Source: an uncultured Tenacibaculum sp. (GTDB lineage Bacteria; Bacteroidota; Bacteroidia; Flavobacteriales; Flavobacteriaceae). Taken from it: DNA of 64,000 nucleotides. Made by a program: the position numbers and the translations under genes. A model generated the notes under the pieces. That model was not told where the DNA came from, ran no database searches, and saw nothing but the letters and a program-made list of their open reading frames with translations. The stretch spans positions 1 through 64,000 of the forward strand of contig NZ_CANNBW010000009.1 in assembly GCF_947502995.1 (NCBI RefSeq). The letters are read 5' to 3'. Each line of letters starts with the position of its first letter. The first letter of the stretch is position 1. Positions 15,928 through 25,272 of this stretch are shown one piece after another.

Positions 15928-17784
15928 CTACTCAACAGTAACAGATTTTGCTAAGTTTCTAGGCTGATCAACATTCTTTCCTAACATTACTGCAATGTGA
16001 TATGATAGTAATTGAAAAGGAATTGTTGTTAATAACGGTGTAAAAGCTTCTTCGGTTTCAGGAATTTCAATTACATGATCTGCAATTTCTTTTACAGTTT
16101 CATCACCTTCAGTAACAATTGCAATAATCTTTCCGCTTCTCGATTTAATCTCTTGAATATTACTTACTACTTTTTCGTAGTGACCTTTTCTTGTAGCTAT
16201 AACAAAAACAGGCATATTCTCATCGATTAAAGCAATAGGTCCATGTTTCATTTCAGCTGCAGGATATCCTTCAGCATGGATGTAAGAAATTTCTTTAAGC
16301 TTTAAAGCACCTTCTAATGCAACTGGAAAATTGAATCCTCTACCTAAATATAAACAGTTTGTTGCGTCTTTATAATGATATGCAATTTCTTGAACCTCTT
16401 TGTCTATTTTCAATAAATTCTCAACCTGACTAGGAATTTGCTGCATAGTTTGTAAATACTTATTTACAGCAGTTTTAGATAAAGTACCTTTCGCTTGAGC
16501 TAACTTTAATGAAATTAAAGAAAGTATTGTAATCTGAGTTGTAAATGCTTTTGTAGATGCAACTCCGATTTCTGGTCCTGCATGAGTATAAGCGCCAGCA
16601 TGAGTCTCTCTTGCAATAGAAGATCCTACAACATTACAAATTCCAAATACAAAGGCTCCTTTAGATTTAGCAAGTTTAATTGCTGCTAGTGTATCAGCTG
16701 TTTCACCAGATTGTGAAATAGCAATAACTACATCTTTTGGAGTTATAATAGGATTTCTGTATCTAAATTCAGAAGCATACTCTACTTCAACAGGAATTCT
16801 GGCCATGTCTTCAAGAAGATATTCTCCAACTAATCCAGCATGCCAAGATGTACCGCAAGCGATAACGATGATTCTATCTGCATTTAAAAATTTAGAGATA
16901 TTATCATCAATACCAGCCATTCGAATAATCCCCTCATTAGCTAGCATTCTTCCTCTGAATGTATCAGTAATAGCTTTTGGTTGTTCGTAAATTTCCTTTA
17001 ACATGAAATGATCATAACCACCTTTTTCGATTTGATCTAAATTCAATTTTAATTCTTGAATTTTAGCATCAACTGGTTTGTCGTTATCTATTTTACGAAC
17101 ACGTATTCCTCTTCCTTTTTTTATGATTGCAAGTTCACCATCTTCTAAGTAAACAGCGTCTTTTGTAAATTCTATAAATGGAGAAGCATCAGAAGCAACA
17201 AAAAACTCTTCATTGTTTTTTCCAACACCAATAGCTATTGGACTTCCCAAACGTGCTACTACTAATTCGTTAGGTTTTGTTTTGTCAAAAACCGCAATAG
17301 CATATGCTCCAATAACGTTAGTTAAAGCTAATTGAACAGCTTTACCTAATTTGCAACCTTCTTTGTCTTTAATTTCTTCAATAAGATTAACTAAAACTTC
17401 AGTGTCAGTATCACTCTGAAATTGGTAACCTCTAGAGATTAGTTCTTTTCTAATGGTGTCATAATTTTCAATAATACCATTATGAACAATGACTAAATTT
17501 CCAGATTGAGAAAAGTGTGGATGAGAATTGACATTATTAGGAACTCCGTGAGTTGCCCATCTTGTATGACCAATACCAATTTTACCTATTTTTCTAGATT
17601 CATCGTTATTGGTGATAACTTCCAAGTCAGAAACTTTCCCTTTAGTTTTTGATAGTTTCATTTCCGAACCATCATACATCATTATTCCAGCACTGTCATA
17701 TCCTCTGTATTCTAGTCTCTTTAAACCATTAATTACGATTGGATAAGCATTTCTTTCTCCTATGTAACCAGTAATTCCACACAT
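15928..17784 (-). CDS. glmS: Glutamine-fructose-6-phosphate aminotransferase
   Basis: A 618-residue GlmS that makes glucosamine-6-phosphate, the first step toward UDP-GlcNAc for cell wall and LPS. The N-terminal glutaminase domain starts MCGITGYIGERN with the catalytic Cys at residue 2 after Met removal. HTRWATHGVPN and NSHPH follow. Two SIS sugar-isomerase domains have CGTSWHAGLVGEY, SQSGETADTLAAI and a C-terminal ending LAKSVTVE. Length fits the family (about 610). DUF4270 and glycogen-synthase-like genes lie upstream on the same strand with gaps of 16-18 bases, forming one operon. Confidence 0.97.
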   Translation of the reverse strand: MCGITGYIGERNAYPIVINGLKRLEYRGYDSAGIMMYDGSEMKLSKTKGKVSDLEVITNNDESRKIGKIGIGHTRWATHGVPNNVNSHPHFSQSGNLVIVHNGIIENYDTIRKELISRGYQFQSDTDTEVLVNLIEEIKDKEGCKLGKAVQLALTNVIGAYAIAVFDKTKPNELVVARLGSPIAIGVGKNNEEFFVASDASPFIEFTKDAVYLEDGELAIIKKGRGIRVRKIDNDKPVDAKIQELKLNLDQIEKGGYDHFMLKEIYEQPKAITDTFRGRMLANEGIIRMAGIDDNISKFLNADRIIVIACGTSWHAGLVGEYLLEDMARIPVEVEYASEFRYRNPIITPKDVVIAISQSGETADTLAAIKLAKSKGAFVFGICNVVGSSIARETHAGAYTHAGPEIGVASTKAFTTQITILSLISLKLAQAKGTLSKTAVNKYLQTMQQIPSQVENLLKIDKEVQEIAYHYKDATNCLYLGRGFNFPVALEGALKLKEISYIHAEGYPAAEMKHGPIALIDENMPVFVIATRKGHYEKVVSNIQEIKSRSGKIIAIVTEGDETVKEIADHVIEIPETEEAFTPLLTTIPFQLLSYHIAVMLGKNVDQPRNLAKSVTVE

Positions 17785-17800
17785 AATTTTTAGGCTTTAA

Positions 17801-19417
17801 TTAATTGTCGTCTTTTTCTTCTGTAAATGAAATAGTCAATTTAGCTCTCTTTTCACCGTTACTAGCAGAATTATTTAAAATTGTAACTCCTCTAGGATTC
17901 CAGTTGTAAGTTTCTACATTCAAACTTCTTAGTATTCCTGTGTTTGGATCAACTGCTAAATCTGTAGGTGTGTTGAAAACTCTTAAAACTAAAGGTGAAT
18001 TTTCTTGAAGTTCACCAGAAATTAAATCAGAAACATAATCCGTTATTCCAAAAGAATAAGAACTAGGTTTAGAATCTTCTAATTGTAATGTACCTCCGAA
18101 TAAAATTGGTCCTTCAGTTATTGCGTCTTTAATTTGTTCGTCACCATCAGCAGTTTCTCTATATAGTAACATACGTAATGGAACTGATGTTGTATCTCTA
18201 GATGCATCAATATTGAAAGTTAGTGTGGCGTCATTAACTAGGATATTTCTATCTTTTAAATCCTGAAGATCAGTGGCGTTTAAAATATTAATTCTTGCCA
18301 TACTTCCTGCAGTTCCTTGAATGTTGAAGCTATTAGCAGGAGGTGTATTTTGAACTGGAGACATTGTATATTTACTATTTCTAACTCTATTCAATGGGAA
18401 AGAGTAGTTTCTAGCTAATGTGTCTTTTAGTGTAAGAGCTGTTTCTCCTTCTTTAATCTCATAACGAGTTATTGTGTAATAAAACTCAACTGAACCAGAG
18501 TTTGTGTTTCCTGTTAACTGGAAAGGAACCATTGCTCCTTCTGTAGCGTTAGTTTCAACTTTAATTCCTTTAAAGTAGTTGTTAAAAGCTACAGAGTTTT
18601 CAAATTCAGGTCCGCTAAAACGATCCCAGAACATGGTTTTCATTTTATCAGTATCCAAAGGAACTACTAAAAACGGGTTTGGAGCAGCACTCGTATTTCC
18701 ATTGTTTAACTTAATAGTATCTAAATAAGTACCGCTAACATTTCCCATAAGATCACTAACGCTTCTTGTAATAACATACATTGTATCGTTAGGATTTGGC
18801 ATGAATTCGAAACCTAAATCTTCATTTAAAATTTCTGTTCCAGCATAATTGAAATCAGATTGAAAACTATTAGTTTCTGTTGGGTTACTAGGATCTAAAG
18901 TGTTTAAAAATGTTTCATTAACAATTACTGATAATGGCATTTTTTTAGTAGCGTCTCCTAATACAGAATCTAATCTGAATTTTGGAAGGTTGTCAGAAGT
19001 TGTTCTAATGTTTGTTGCTGTATATGGAAGTTTTAAAACTACTCTATCCAATTGAAAGAAAGAATCAACTTTTCTTAAAGGAAATTCATCATCTACATCT
19101 ACAGCACTTTGTACATCTGCAGTTTTAGGGTTTGGTGTAGAAACGCTTAATTGACTCACAAAAGAAGCGTTAATTGATTTATAATCATTGTTGTTATAAA
19201 CTCCTAACCAGTATTCGCCTAAAGAACCAATTGCTATATTATCTGCTCTAACAGAACTGATATCTACAGGAGTAATTTCTACTTCAAGAGTTACCTTGTC
19301 TGTACTGAATTCGTTATTGCTAATTACATTTCCTCCTATTTCTCTAAAATCTTTCTCACAAGACATCACCAAAAGAAAGCTTATGAAAGCTAGAGATATA
19401 TAAAAAATCTTTTTCAT
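17801..19417 (-). CDS. DUF4270-family lipoprotein
   Basis: A 538-residue Bacteroidota lipoprotein of the DUF4270 family, function unknown. The signal sequence has the lipobox LLVMSCEKD, with Cys at residue 20, predicting anchoring in a membrane. The mature chain is rich in beta-strand-like, Asn/Thr/Ser-rich sequence. It lies between glmS and the glycogen-synthase-like gene in an operon with gaps of 16 and 17 bases. This gene order is one I associate with Flavobacteriia, but the reason for the linkage to sugar metabolism is not known. Confidence 0.85.
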   Translation of the reverse strand: MKKIFYISLAFISFLLVMSCEKDFREIGGNVISNNEFSTDKVTLEVEITPVDISSVRADNIAIGSLGEYWLGVYNNNDYKSINASFVSQLSVSTPNPKTADVQSAVDVDDEFPLRKVDSFFQLDRVVLKLPYTATNIRTTSDNLPKFRLDSVLGDATKKMPLSVIVNETFLNTLDPSNPTETNSFQSDFNYAGTEILNEDLGFEFMPNPNDTMYVITRSVSDLMGNVSGTYLDTIKLNNGNTSAAPNPFLVVPLDTDKMKTMFWDRFSGPEFENSVAFNNYFKGIKVETNATEGAMVPFQLTGNTNSGSVEFYYTITRYEIKEGETALTLKDTLARNYSFPLNRVRNSKYTMSPVQNTPPANSFNIQGTAGSMARINILNATDLQDLKDRNILVNDATLTFNIDASRDTTSVPLRMLLYRETADGDEQIKDAITEGPILFGGTLQLEDSKPSSYSFGITDYVSDLISGELQENSPLVLRVFNTPTDLAVDPNTGILRSLNVETYNWNPRGVTILNNSASNGEKRAKLTISFTEEKDDN

Positions 19418-19434
19418 TATTTAAATTTGATAAA

Positions 19435-20256
19435 TTAAGAATCTTGAAGCTCTAATACGTTTTCTCTATAAAAATCTAGATAAGCTTCAGTTAAATACTC
19501 TTCAGATTGGTAGTCAAGAACAGTAACGCCACTTTCAGAAATGAATTGTTCTAAATCTTCAGAAAAATCAGAACTTCCTTTAATAATAGCATCTGAATTT
19601 AAGATTGCGTTTCTTAAAATATTTTCTTGATTTGGAGTTTGAAGATGAGATACAGTGTCGTTGTCTATTTTATCAAACTTTACTTTATCAATAAGTTTAG
19701 GATTTAATTCTCCTGGGAATTCATTACTGTATAAAGAAGTAACGATTTTACTTTCACTGAATAAAGGTTCTTCTTTGTAAAATTCTTTTAAGTATAAAGG
19801 TAATAAAGAAGCCATCCATCCGTGAACATGAATAATATCTGGTGCCCAGTTTAATTTCTTTACAGTTTCTACTACACCTTTAGCAAAGAAGATCATTCTT
19901 TCATCATTATCATCGAATAACTTATCATCTTCGTCTGTGTAAATAGCTTTACGCTTAAAATATTCATCGTTATCAATGAAGTATACTTGCATTCTTTCTT
20001 TAGGAATAGAAGCAACTTTTATGATTAAAGGCATATCCATATCGTCGATGATAAGATTCATCCCTGATAAACGAATCACTTCGTGTAGTTGATGCCTTCT
20101 TTCGTTGATTACCCCAAAACGAGGCATAAAAATTCGCGTTTGAACCCCCTTAGAATGTGCATATTTAGCAACATTAAACGCCGTAGATGATAATTCTGTT
20201 TCTGGTAAATATGGAATTACTTCCGAAGAAACATATAATATTCTCTTATCCTTCAT
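19435..20256 (-). CDS. Glycogen/starch synthase-like protein, N-terminal domain only
   Basis: A 273-residue protein matching the N-terminal half of GT5 glycogen synthases. It begins KRILYVSSEVIPYLPETE, where true synthases have a K-x-G-G-L motif; that motif is not present here. PDIIHVHGWMASLLPLYLKE carries the typical HxHxW region. Full synthases are about 470-500 residues with a second Rossmann domain that binds ADP-glucose; this one lacks it, so catalysis is doubtful. I choose the ATG at 20256, nine codons inside the longest frame, since it precedes the conserved strand directly. It is first in the operon with DUF4270 and glmS and divergent from panC. Confidence 0.75.
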   Translation of the reverse strand: MKDKRILYVSSEVIPYLPETELSSTAFNVAKYAHSKGVQTRIFMPRFGVINERRHQLHEVIRLSGMNLIIDDMDMPLIIKVASIPKERMQVYFIDNDEYFKRKAIYTDEDDKLFDDNDERMIFFAKGVVETVKKLNWAPDIIHVHGWMASLLPLYLKEFYKEEPLFSESKIVTSLYSNEFPGELNPKLIDKVKFDKIDNDTVSHLQTPNQENILRNAILNSDAIIKGSSDFSEDLEQFISESGVTVLDYQSEEYLTEAYLDFYRENVLELQDS

Positions 20257-20320
20257 TAAATCGAACTCTTTATAAAGCGGCAAAACTACGAAATTTTATG
20301 CTAAAATCCTGTTAAATTGC

Positions 20321-20328
20321 TAATTTTG
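20321..20328 (+). promoter_or_regulatory. -7 promoter element for panC
   Basis: TAATTTTG matches the TAnnTTTG consensus exactly and lies 23 bases upstream of the panC start. No clean -33 TTTG is seen at the usual distance. Confidence 0.5.
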
Positions 20329-20351
20329 CTCTTGTTCTAATAATTTTACAC

Positions 20352-21203
20352 ATGAAAATATTCAAGTCTAAATCAGATTTAAAAAGCTATATCTCACAAA
20401 AAAAACAAGAAGGAAATTCAATCGGATTTGTGCCTACAATGGGAGCGCTCCACAAAGGACATTTATCTTTGGTAAAGAGAGCGATACAGAAAAATGATAT
20501 TACAATTGTGAGTATTTTTGTAAACCCTACACAATTTGACAAGAAAGAAGATTTAGATAATTACCCGAAAACGTTTGAGAAAGATGCTGAATTATTAGAA
20601 AGTGTAAATTGTGATGCTGTATTTGTGCCTGCCGTTAGCGAAATTTATGGGGATAATGTGAATTCTGAGCCTTTTGATTTTGATGGATTAGAACATCAAA
20701 TGGAAGGAAAATTTAGAGATGGACATTTTGATGGTGTAGGAACTATCGTTAAAGCTTTATTTGAAATCGTAGAACCAAATGTTGCGTACTTTGGAAAGAA
20801 AGATTTTCAACAACTTCAAATCATTAAAAAAATGGTGGAGAAGTTAAATCTTCCGATCAAAATAAAAGGAATGCCGATTTTTAGAGAAAAGGATGGTTTA
20901 GCAATGAGTTCTAGAAATACAAGGTTAACTCCTGAGCACAGAGAAGCTGCACCTTTTATTCATAAAACTTTAAAAAAAGCTAGAAAAAAAATTGGCACAA
21001 AAAATGTAACGGAAATAACGAAATGGTTAGAGAATCAATTTAAAAAACATCCACTTCTAGAATTAGAGTATTTTATTATAGCTGAAGAAAAAACTTTACA
21101 AACTGCTGAAAATTTTGATGCTACAAAAAGATACCGTGCATTTATTGCCGTATTTGCTGGAGAAATTAGATTGATAGACAATGTCCGATTCAAAAACAAT
21201 TAA
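20352..21203 (+). CDS. panC: Pantothenate synthetase
   Basis: A 283-residue pantothenate synthetase that joins pantoate and beta-alanine with ATP, the last step of vitamin B5 synthesis. VPTMGALHKGHLSLVKRA contains the HxGH nucleotide-binding motif (His34, His37). FVNPTQF, YFGKKDFQQLQIIKKM and LAMSSRNTRL are all family signatures. Length matches E. coli PanC (283). panD follows 43 bases later, so beta-alanine supply and use are encoded together. Confidence 0.97.
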   Translation: MKIFKSKSDLKSYISQKKQEGNSIGFVPTMGALHKGHLSLVKRAIQKNDITIVSIFVNPTQFDKKEDLDNYPKTFEKDAELLESVNCDAVFVPAVSEIYGDNVNSEPFDFDGLEHQMEGKFRDGHFDGVGTIVKALFEIVEPNVAYFGKKDFQQLQIIKKMVEKLNLPIKIKGMPIFREKDGLAMSSRNTRLTPEHREAAPFIHKTLKKARKKIGTKNVTEITKWLENQFKKHPLLELEYFIIAEEKTLQTAENFDATKRYRAFIAVFAGEIRLIDNVRFKNN

Positions 21204-21246
21204 AATAATTAAAGAATAAATTCCTTAAAAACAGTATTTTTGTCGC

Positions 21247-21597
21247 ATGTTAGTACAAGTTGTAAAATCTAAAATTCACCGAGTTAAAGTAACTGGTGCA
21301 GATTTAAATTATATCGGGAGCATCACCATAGATGAAGATTTAATGGATGCCGCTGGAATCATAGAAGGAGAGCGAGTTCAAATCGTAAATAATAATAATG
21401 GAGAACGTTTAGAGACTTACGCAATTCCAGGACCAAGAAAAAGTGGAGAAATTACACTAAACGGTGCAGCAGCTAGAAGAGTTCAAAAAGGTGATACTTT
21501 AATCTTAATTGTATACGGATTCTTAGAGTTAGAAGAAGCAAAAAAGTTTAAGCCTCAATTAGTATTTCCTAATGAGGAAACAAATTTATTAGAGTAG
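21247..21597 (+). CDS. panD: Aspartate 1-decarboxylase
   Basis: A 116-residue pyruvoyl-dependent decarboxylase that makes beta-alanine from aspartate for pantothenate. The self-cleavage site is Gly24-Ser25 in [10 protein letters not shown], which yields the pyruvoyl cofactor on Ser25. The N-terminal SKIHRVKVT and the later NGAAAR are conserved. Length is normal for the family (about 115-127). It lies between panC and a membrane-protein gene that begins one base after its stop. Confidence 0.97.
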   Translation: MLVQVVKSKIHRVKVTGADLNYIGSITIDEDLMDAAGIIEGERVQIVNNNNGERLETYAIPGPRKSGEITLNGAAARRVQKGDTLILIVYGFLELEEAKKFKPQLVFPNEETNLLE

Positions 21598-21598
21598 T

Positions 21599-22549
21599 TT
21601 GAATACTTCACAAAAGAAAATTTTAAAAATCATTTTACCTCTCATTTTGGGAGGTTTTTTAGTATGGTATTCTTTGTCAGGAATGGACAAAGACAAAATG
21701 ATTGGTTACGTAAAATCTGCTAATTACGGTTGGATTATTTTAGGGCTTTTTTTCGGAGTTCTAAGTCATTTATCTAGAGCGTATCGTTGGAAGTTTTTGT
21801 TACAACCAATGGGGTATAAACCAGATTTTGGTAATAGTACCATGGCAGTTATAATTGCTTATTTGGTAAATTTAGCCGTGCCAAGAGCTGGCGAAGTTTC
21901 TCGTGCTTTAGTCATGACAAATTACGAAGATATACCTTTTGAAAAAGGATTTGGAACTATCGTTGCAGAACGAATGGCAGATTTACTAATGATGCTTATA
22001 GTTATTGCAATCACTTTATTTGTTCAGTTTGATTTCATTTATAATTTATTAACTAAGAACTTTAATCCAGTTAAAATTATTATTCTTTTAGCCGGACTAA
22101 TTGTTGGTTTTTTAATTTTTACTAGTTACGTAAAGAAAGCAAATTCAGGAATTGGATTAAAAATCAAAAACTTTGTCAACGGATTAATAGAAGGCGCTAC
22201 TAGTATTTTTAAGATGGAAAATAAATGGGCATTTATTTTTCATACTGTATTTATCTGGGTAATGTATGTTGCTATGTTTTGGGTAACCATTCCATCGATA
22301 GAGGGTTTACAAGTTCCTTTTGGAGCAGTTTTAATCGGTTTTATTGCAGGCGGATTTAGCATTGCAGCAACCAATGGAGGAATAGGATTATATCCTATAG
22401 CTGTAGCTGGTGCATTTATGTTATTTGGTGTTGAAAAAGATCCTAGTGAAGCTTTCGGTTGGATAATGTGGACTGCGCAGACTTTAATGATTGTAGTATT
22501 TGGCGGACTAGCTTTTTTACTATTACCTATTTATAACAAAGCAAAATAA
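21599..22549 (+). CDS. LPG synthase/UPF0104-type transmembrane protein
   Basis: A 316-residue polytopic membrane protein of the family typified by the flippase domain of lysylphosphatidylglycerol synthase (YbhN/UPF0104). About eight hydrophobic helices are visible. SHLSRAYRWKFLLQPMGY and PRAGEVSRALVMTNYE are the conserved signatures, followed by FGTIVAERMADLLMML. No aminoacyl-transferase domain is attached, so lipid or polymer transport is more likely than lipid lysylation. The start is a TTG at 21599, one base after the panD stop; the next Met lies after the first helix. It is probably co-transcribed with panCD. Confidence 0.8.
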   Translation: MNTSQKKILKIILPLILGGFLVWYSLSGMDKDKMIGYVKSANYGWIILGLFFGVLSHLSRAYRWKFLLQPMGYKPDFGNSTMAVIIAYLVNLAVPRAGEVSRALVMTNYEDIPFEKGFGTIVAERMADLLMMLIVIAITLFVQFDFIYNLLTKNFNPVKIIILLAGLIVGFLIFTSYVKKANSGIGLKIKNFVNGLIEGATSIFKMENKWAFIFHTVFIWVMYVAMFWVTIPSIEGLQVPFGAVLIGFIAGGFSIAATNGGIGLYPIAVAGAFMLFGVEKDPSEAFGWIMWTAQTLMIVVFGGLAFLLLPIYNKAK

Positions 22550-22597
22550 TACTACATTTTACTATAGTATACATGTAGTATTATATAAGTTTTTCTA
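22546..22597 (+). terminator. Hairpin after the pantothenate operon
   Basis: ATAATACTACAT (22546-22557) and ATGTAGTATTAT (22573-22584) form a perfect 12-bp stem that overlaps the stop codon of the upstream gene. A short T-run follows near 22591. The stem is AT-rich and the loop itself contains ACTATAGT, so an operator function is an alternative. Confidence 0.5.
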
Positions 22598-22707
22598 TTG
22601 TATTTTAGAGAAATAGATAAATGTCGTGCTTATGTCGTCTATAAAGCTTTGGTTATTTTTTGAAAACTTAAAATTAGAAAATAGTTTTGCTATAAATTTG
22701 AAATTGA

Positions 22708-23760
22708 ATGGATAAACTTAGTTTTGGAAAAGAGTTAGTCAGAATAAGAAAAGCTAGAGGTTTAACACAAGCTGAAGTTGCAGAAAAATGTAACTTAACT
22801 ATTAGAACAATTCAAAGAATTGAAAATGGTGTGGTAGAACCAAGAGCTGCAACAATTAAAATTATTGCTGAGTTTTTAGAGATTGATTTTTTTGAAACTT
22901 CAAGTCAAAATTCAAATTTCAATAGGCACAAAGAATCGTGGCAAATAAAAAAACTATTTGATCTAAAAACCAATACAATGAAAAAAGTTTCAATTCTAAT
23001 TACTACAAGTTTAATTGCTATTTATTTTTTAGTAACTGCTTTCAATAAAAACAACAACATTAAAGGAGAGTATTCTAAAAATGATGTAACAACAAAGGTT
23101 AAAAATGAAACCTTGTCCAAGGATTATGTTGTAGTCGGTAAATTTGGTGAAATTCATAAAGATTGGGCATTAGTTCAAAAAGGTAATAAGTTTGGTTTTA
23201 TAAATAGAAAAGGAGAAATCATTGTTCCTATAGAATATATTGCCATTGGAATGTTCGGTGAAATTCATAGAGATTGGGCATTAGTTCAAAAAGGTAGTGA
23301 GTTTGGCTTTATAAACAAATCAGGAAAAGTTGTTGTTCCTATCGAATATAATGCGATTGGAATGTTCGGTGAAACTCATAGAGATTGGGCATTAGTTCAA
23401 AAAGGTAATGAGTTTGGCTTTATAAATAAAGTAGGAAAAGTTGTTGTTCCTATAGAATATATTGCCATTGGAATGTTCGGTGAAATTCATAGAGATTGGG
23501 CGTTAGTTCAAAAAGGTAGTGAGTTTGGCTTCATAAATAAAGTAGGAAAAGTTGCTGTTCCTATTGAATATAATGCGATTGGAATGTTTGGAGAAATAGC
23601 TTCAGATTTAGCTTTAGTTCAAAAAGCGAGTAGATTTGGGTTAATGAATTTTAAAGGAGAAGAAATAATCTCATGTAAATATGAAAGTATACAAGTAAAA
23701 GGATCTACTGCAATCGTATACATTAACGGAGAAACTGAACGAATACAAATTAAAAGATAA
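22708..23760 (+). CDS. Membrane-tethered HTH (XRE) protein with WG repeats
   Basis: A 350-residue protein combining three parts. Residues 1-62 are an XRE/Cro helix-turn-helix (RKARGLTQAEVAEKCNLTIR, then IQRIENG). Residues about 94-111 are a single membrane helix. From residue 142 come five WG/KWG beta repeats of exactly 37 residues (starting 142, 179, 216, 253, 290), each with a core like DWALVQKG..FGFIN. The topology would put HTH in the cytoplasm and the repeats outside. It may be a one-component sensor-regulator or an adhesive surface protein with an inherited HTH. It is flanked by its own promoter-like region and followed by radA. Confidence 0.75.
   Translation: MDKLSFGKELVRIRKARGLTQAEVAEKCNLTIRTIQRIENGVVEPRAATIKIIAEFLEIDFFETSSQNSNFNRHKESWQIKKLFDLKTNTMKKVSILITTSLIAIYFLVTAFNKNNNIKGEYSKNDVTTKVKNETLSKDYVVVGKFGEIHKDWALVQKGNKFGFINRKGEIIVPIEYIAIGMFGEIHRDWALVQKGSEFGFINKSGKVVVPIEYNAIGMFGETHRDWALVQKGNEFGFINKVGKVVVPIEYIAIGMFGEIHRDWALVQKGSEFGFINKVGKVAVPIEYNAIGMFGEIASDLALVQKASRFGLMNFKGEEIISCKYESIQVKGSTAIVYINGETERIQIKR
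23131..23685 (+). repeat. Five 111-bp tandem repeats encoding WG units
   Basis: Five in-frame units of 111 bases encode the WG repeats. Units 1-4 are very similar at DNA level, and unit 5 is diverged. Units alternate: 1 and 3 have KGN and end EYI, while 2 and 4 have KGS and end EYN. That pattern indicates duplication of a 222-base dimer rather than single units. Confidence 0.9.
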
Positions 23761-23841
23761 TATGAGGTTGATGTGTTTTTATTTCTTGTTAAGGAATAAT
23801 AAATGTATTAGTTTTGATATTGTTCAAGTATAATCGATTTC

Positions 23842-25203
23842 ATGCCAAAAACAAAAACAACTTTTTTCTGTCAGAATTGTGGAGCGCAACACGCGCAATG
23901 GATAGGACAATGTCCGAATTGTAAACAATGGAATACAGTTGTAGAAGAAGTAATCCAAAAGGAAGAAAAAAGAAATTGGAAAACCCCTTCAAATACACAA
24001 AAAGTTGTTTCTAAACCTAGAAGAATTCAAGAAATTGAATTGAATACAGAAGAGCGAATTATTACTCGAAATAATGAGTTAGATGTGGTTTTAGGTGGCG
24101 GATTAGTAAAAGGTTCTATAACCTTATTAGGAGGTGAGCCAGGAATCGGTAAATCAACATTACTGCTGCAAGTTGCTTTGCAAATTCCGCAGAAGGTATT
24201 GTATGTTTCTGGAGAAGAAAGTCAATCACAAATTAAAATGCGAGCTGAGCGTTTGCAAAATGAAGATTCAAATTGCTTGATTTTAACAGAAACAAATACA
24301 CAACAAATCTTCAGAAATGTTGAAGAAGTTCAGCCTGATGTTTTAGTCATAGATTCTATTCAAACATTATACACGAATAATATTGAAGCTTCACCGGGAA
24401 GTATTTCTCAAATTAAAGAAACTTCCGCTGAGTTGATCAAATTTGCAAAAGAAACAAATACACCGGTTTTATTAATCGGACACATTAATAAAGACGGAAA
24501 TATAGCGGGACCAAAAATCTTAGAACATATGGTAGATGTTGTACTTCAGTTTGAAGGAGACAGAAATCATACCTATAGAATTTTACGTTCTCAAAAAAAC
24601 AGATTTGGTTCTACAGCCGAATTAGGAATTTATGAAATGTTATCCGACGGTTTACGTGAAGTTAAAAATCCGTCAGAGATTTTAATTTCAGAAAAAGATA
24701 CCGATTTAAGTGGAACAGCAATTGCTTCAACTTTAGAAGGTGTTCGTCCGTTAATGATAGAAATTCAAGCTTTAGTAAGTACAGCAGTTTATGGAACTCC
24801 ACAAAGATCTACTACCGGTTATAATTTAAAACGTTTGCACATGATTCTAGCTGTTTTAGAAAAAAGAGCAGGATTTAAACTTGGTGCAAAAGATGTGTTC
24901 TTAAACGTAACTGGAGGTATTTATATCGACGATCCTGCAATAGATTTAGCTGTTGTGGCAGCAATTCTTTCTTCAAATCAAGATATTGCAATTAATCCAG
25001 ATGTATGTTTCGCTGCAGAAGTAGGTTTAGCAGGAGAAATTCGTCCTGTTTCTAAAATCGATCAACGTATAGTTGAAGCAGAAAAGCTAGGGTATAAAAC
25101 ATTTGTAACTTCAAAATACAATAAGATTACATCTAAAAATCATTCGATTAAACTCATTTTAGTGGGTAAGATAGAAGACGCTTTTGCTACATTGTTTGCA
25201 TAA
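23842..25203 (+). CDS. radA: DNA repair protein RadA
   Basis: A 453-residue RadA (Sms), a RecA-like branch-migration helicase acting in recombinational repair. The N-terminal zinc finger has Cys10, Cys13, Cys24 and Cys27. The Walker A motif GEPGIGKST is near residues 98-106 (first Gly at 97). The RadA-specific KNRFG motif is present in SQKNRFGSTAELG. The C-terminal Lon-protease-like domain has GGIYIDDPAIDLAVVAAI. Length is standard for the family. It stands alone, upstream of the ECF sigma operon. Confidence 0.97.
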   Translation: MPKTKTTFFCQNCGAQHAQWIGQCPNCKQWNTVVEEVIQKEEKRNWKTPSNTQKVVSKPRRIQEIELNTEERIITRNNELDVVLGGGLVKGSITLLGGEPGIGKSTLLLQVALQIPQKVLYVSGEESQSQIKMRAERLQNEDSNCLILTETNTQQIFRNVEEVQPDVLVIDSIQTLYTNNIEASPGSISQIKETSAELIKFAKETNTPVLLIGHINKDGNIAGPKILEHMVDVVLQFEGDRNHTYRILRSQKNRFGSTAELGIYEMLSDGLREVKNPSEILISEKDTDLSGTAIASTLEGVRPLMIEIQALVSTAVYGTPQRSTTGYNLKRLHMILAVLEKRAGFKLGAKDVFLNVTGGIYIDDPAIDLAVVAAILSSNQDIAINPDVCFAAEVGLAGEIRPVSKIDQRIVEAEKLGYKTFVTSKYNKITSKNHSIKLILVGKIEDAFATLFA

Positions 25204-25272
25204 TTTTTTTACTTTGTTGAAACCCTTTATTTTTTTCTTCGTTATTAAGGGTAAATCAACCTAATCGAATAC

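Noticed and set aside
23131..23685. Repeats in the HTH/WG gene as a possible CRISPR array
   Set aside because: The repeats are 111 bases, in frame, without unique spacers and encode WG protein repeats.
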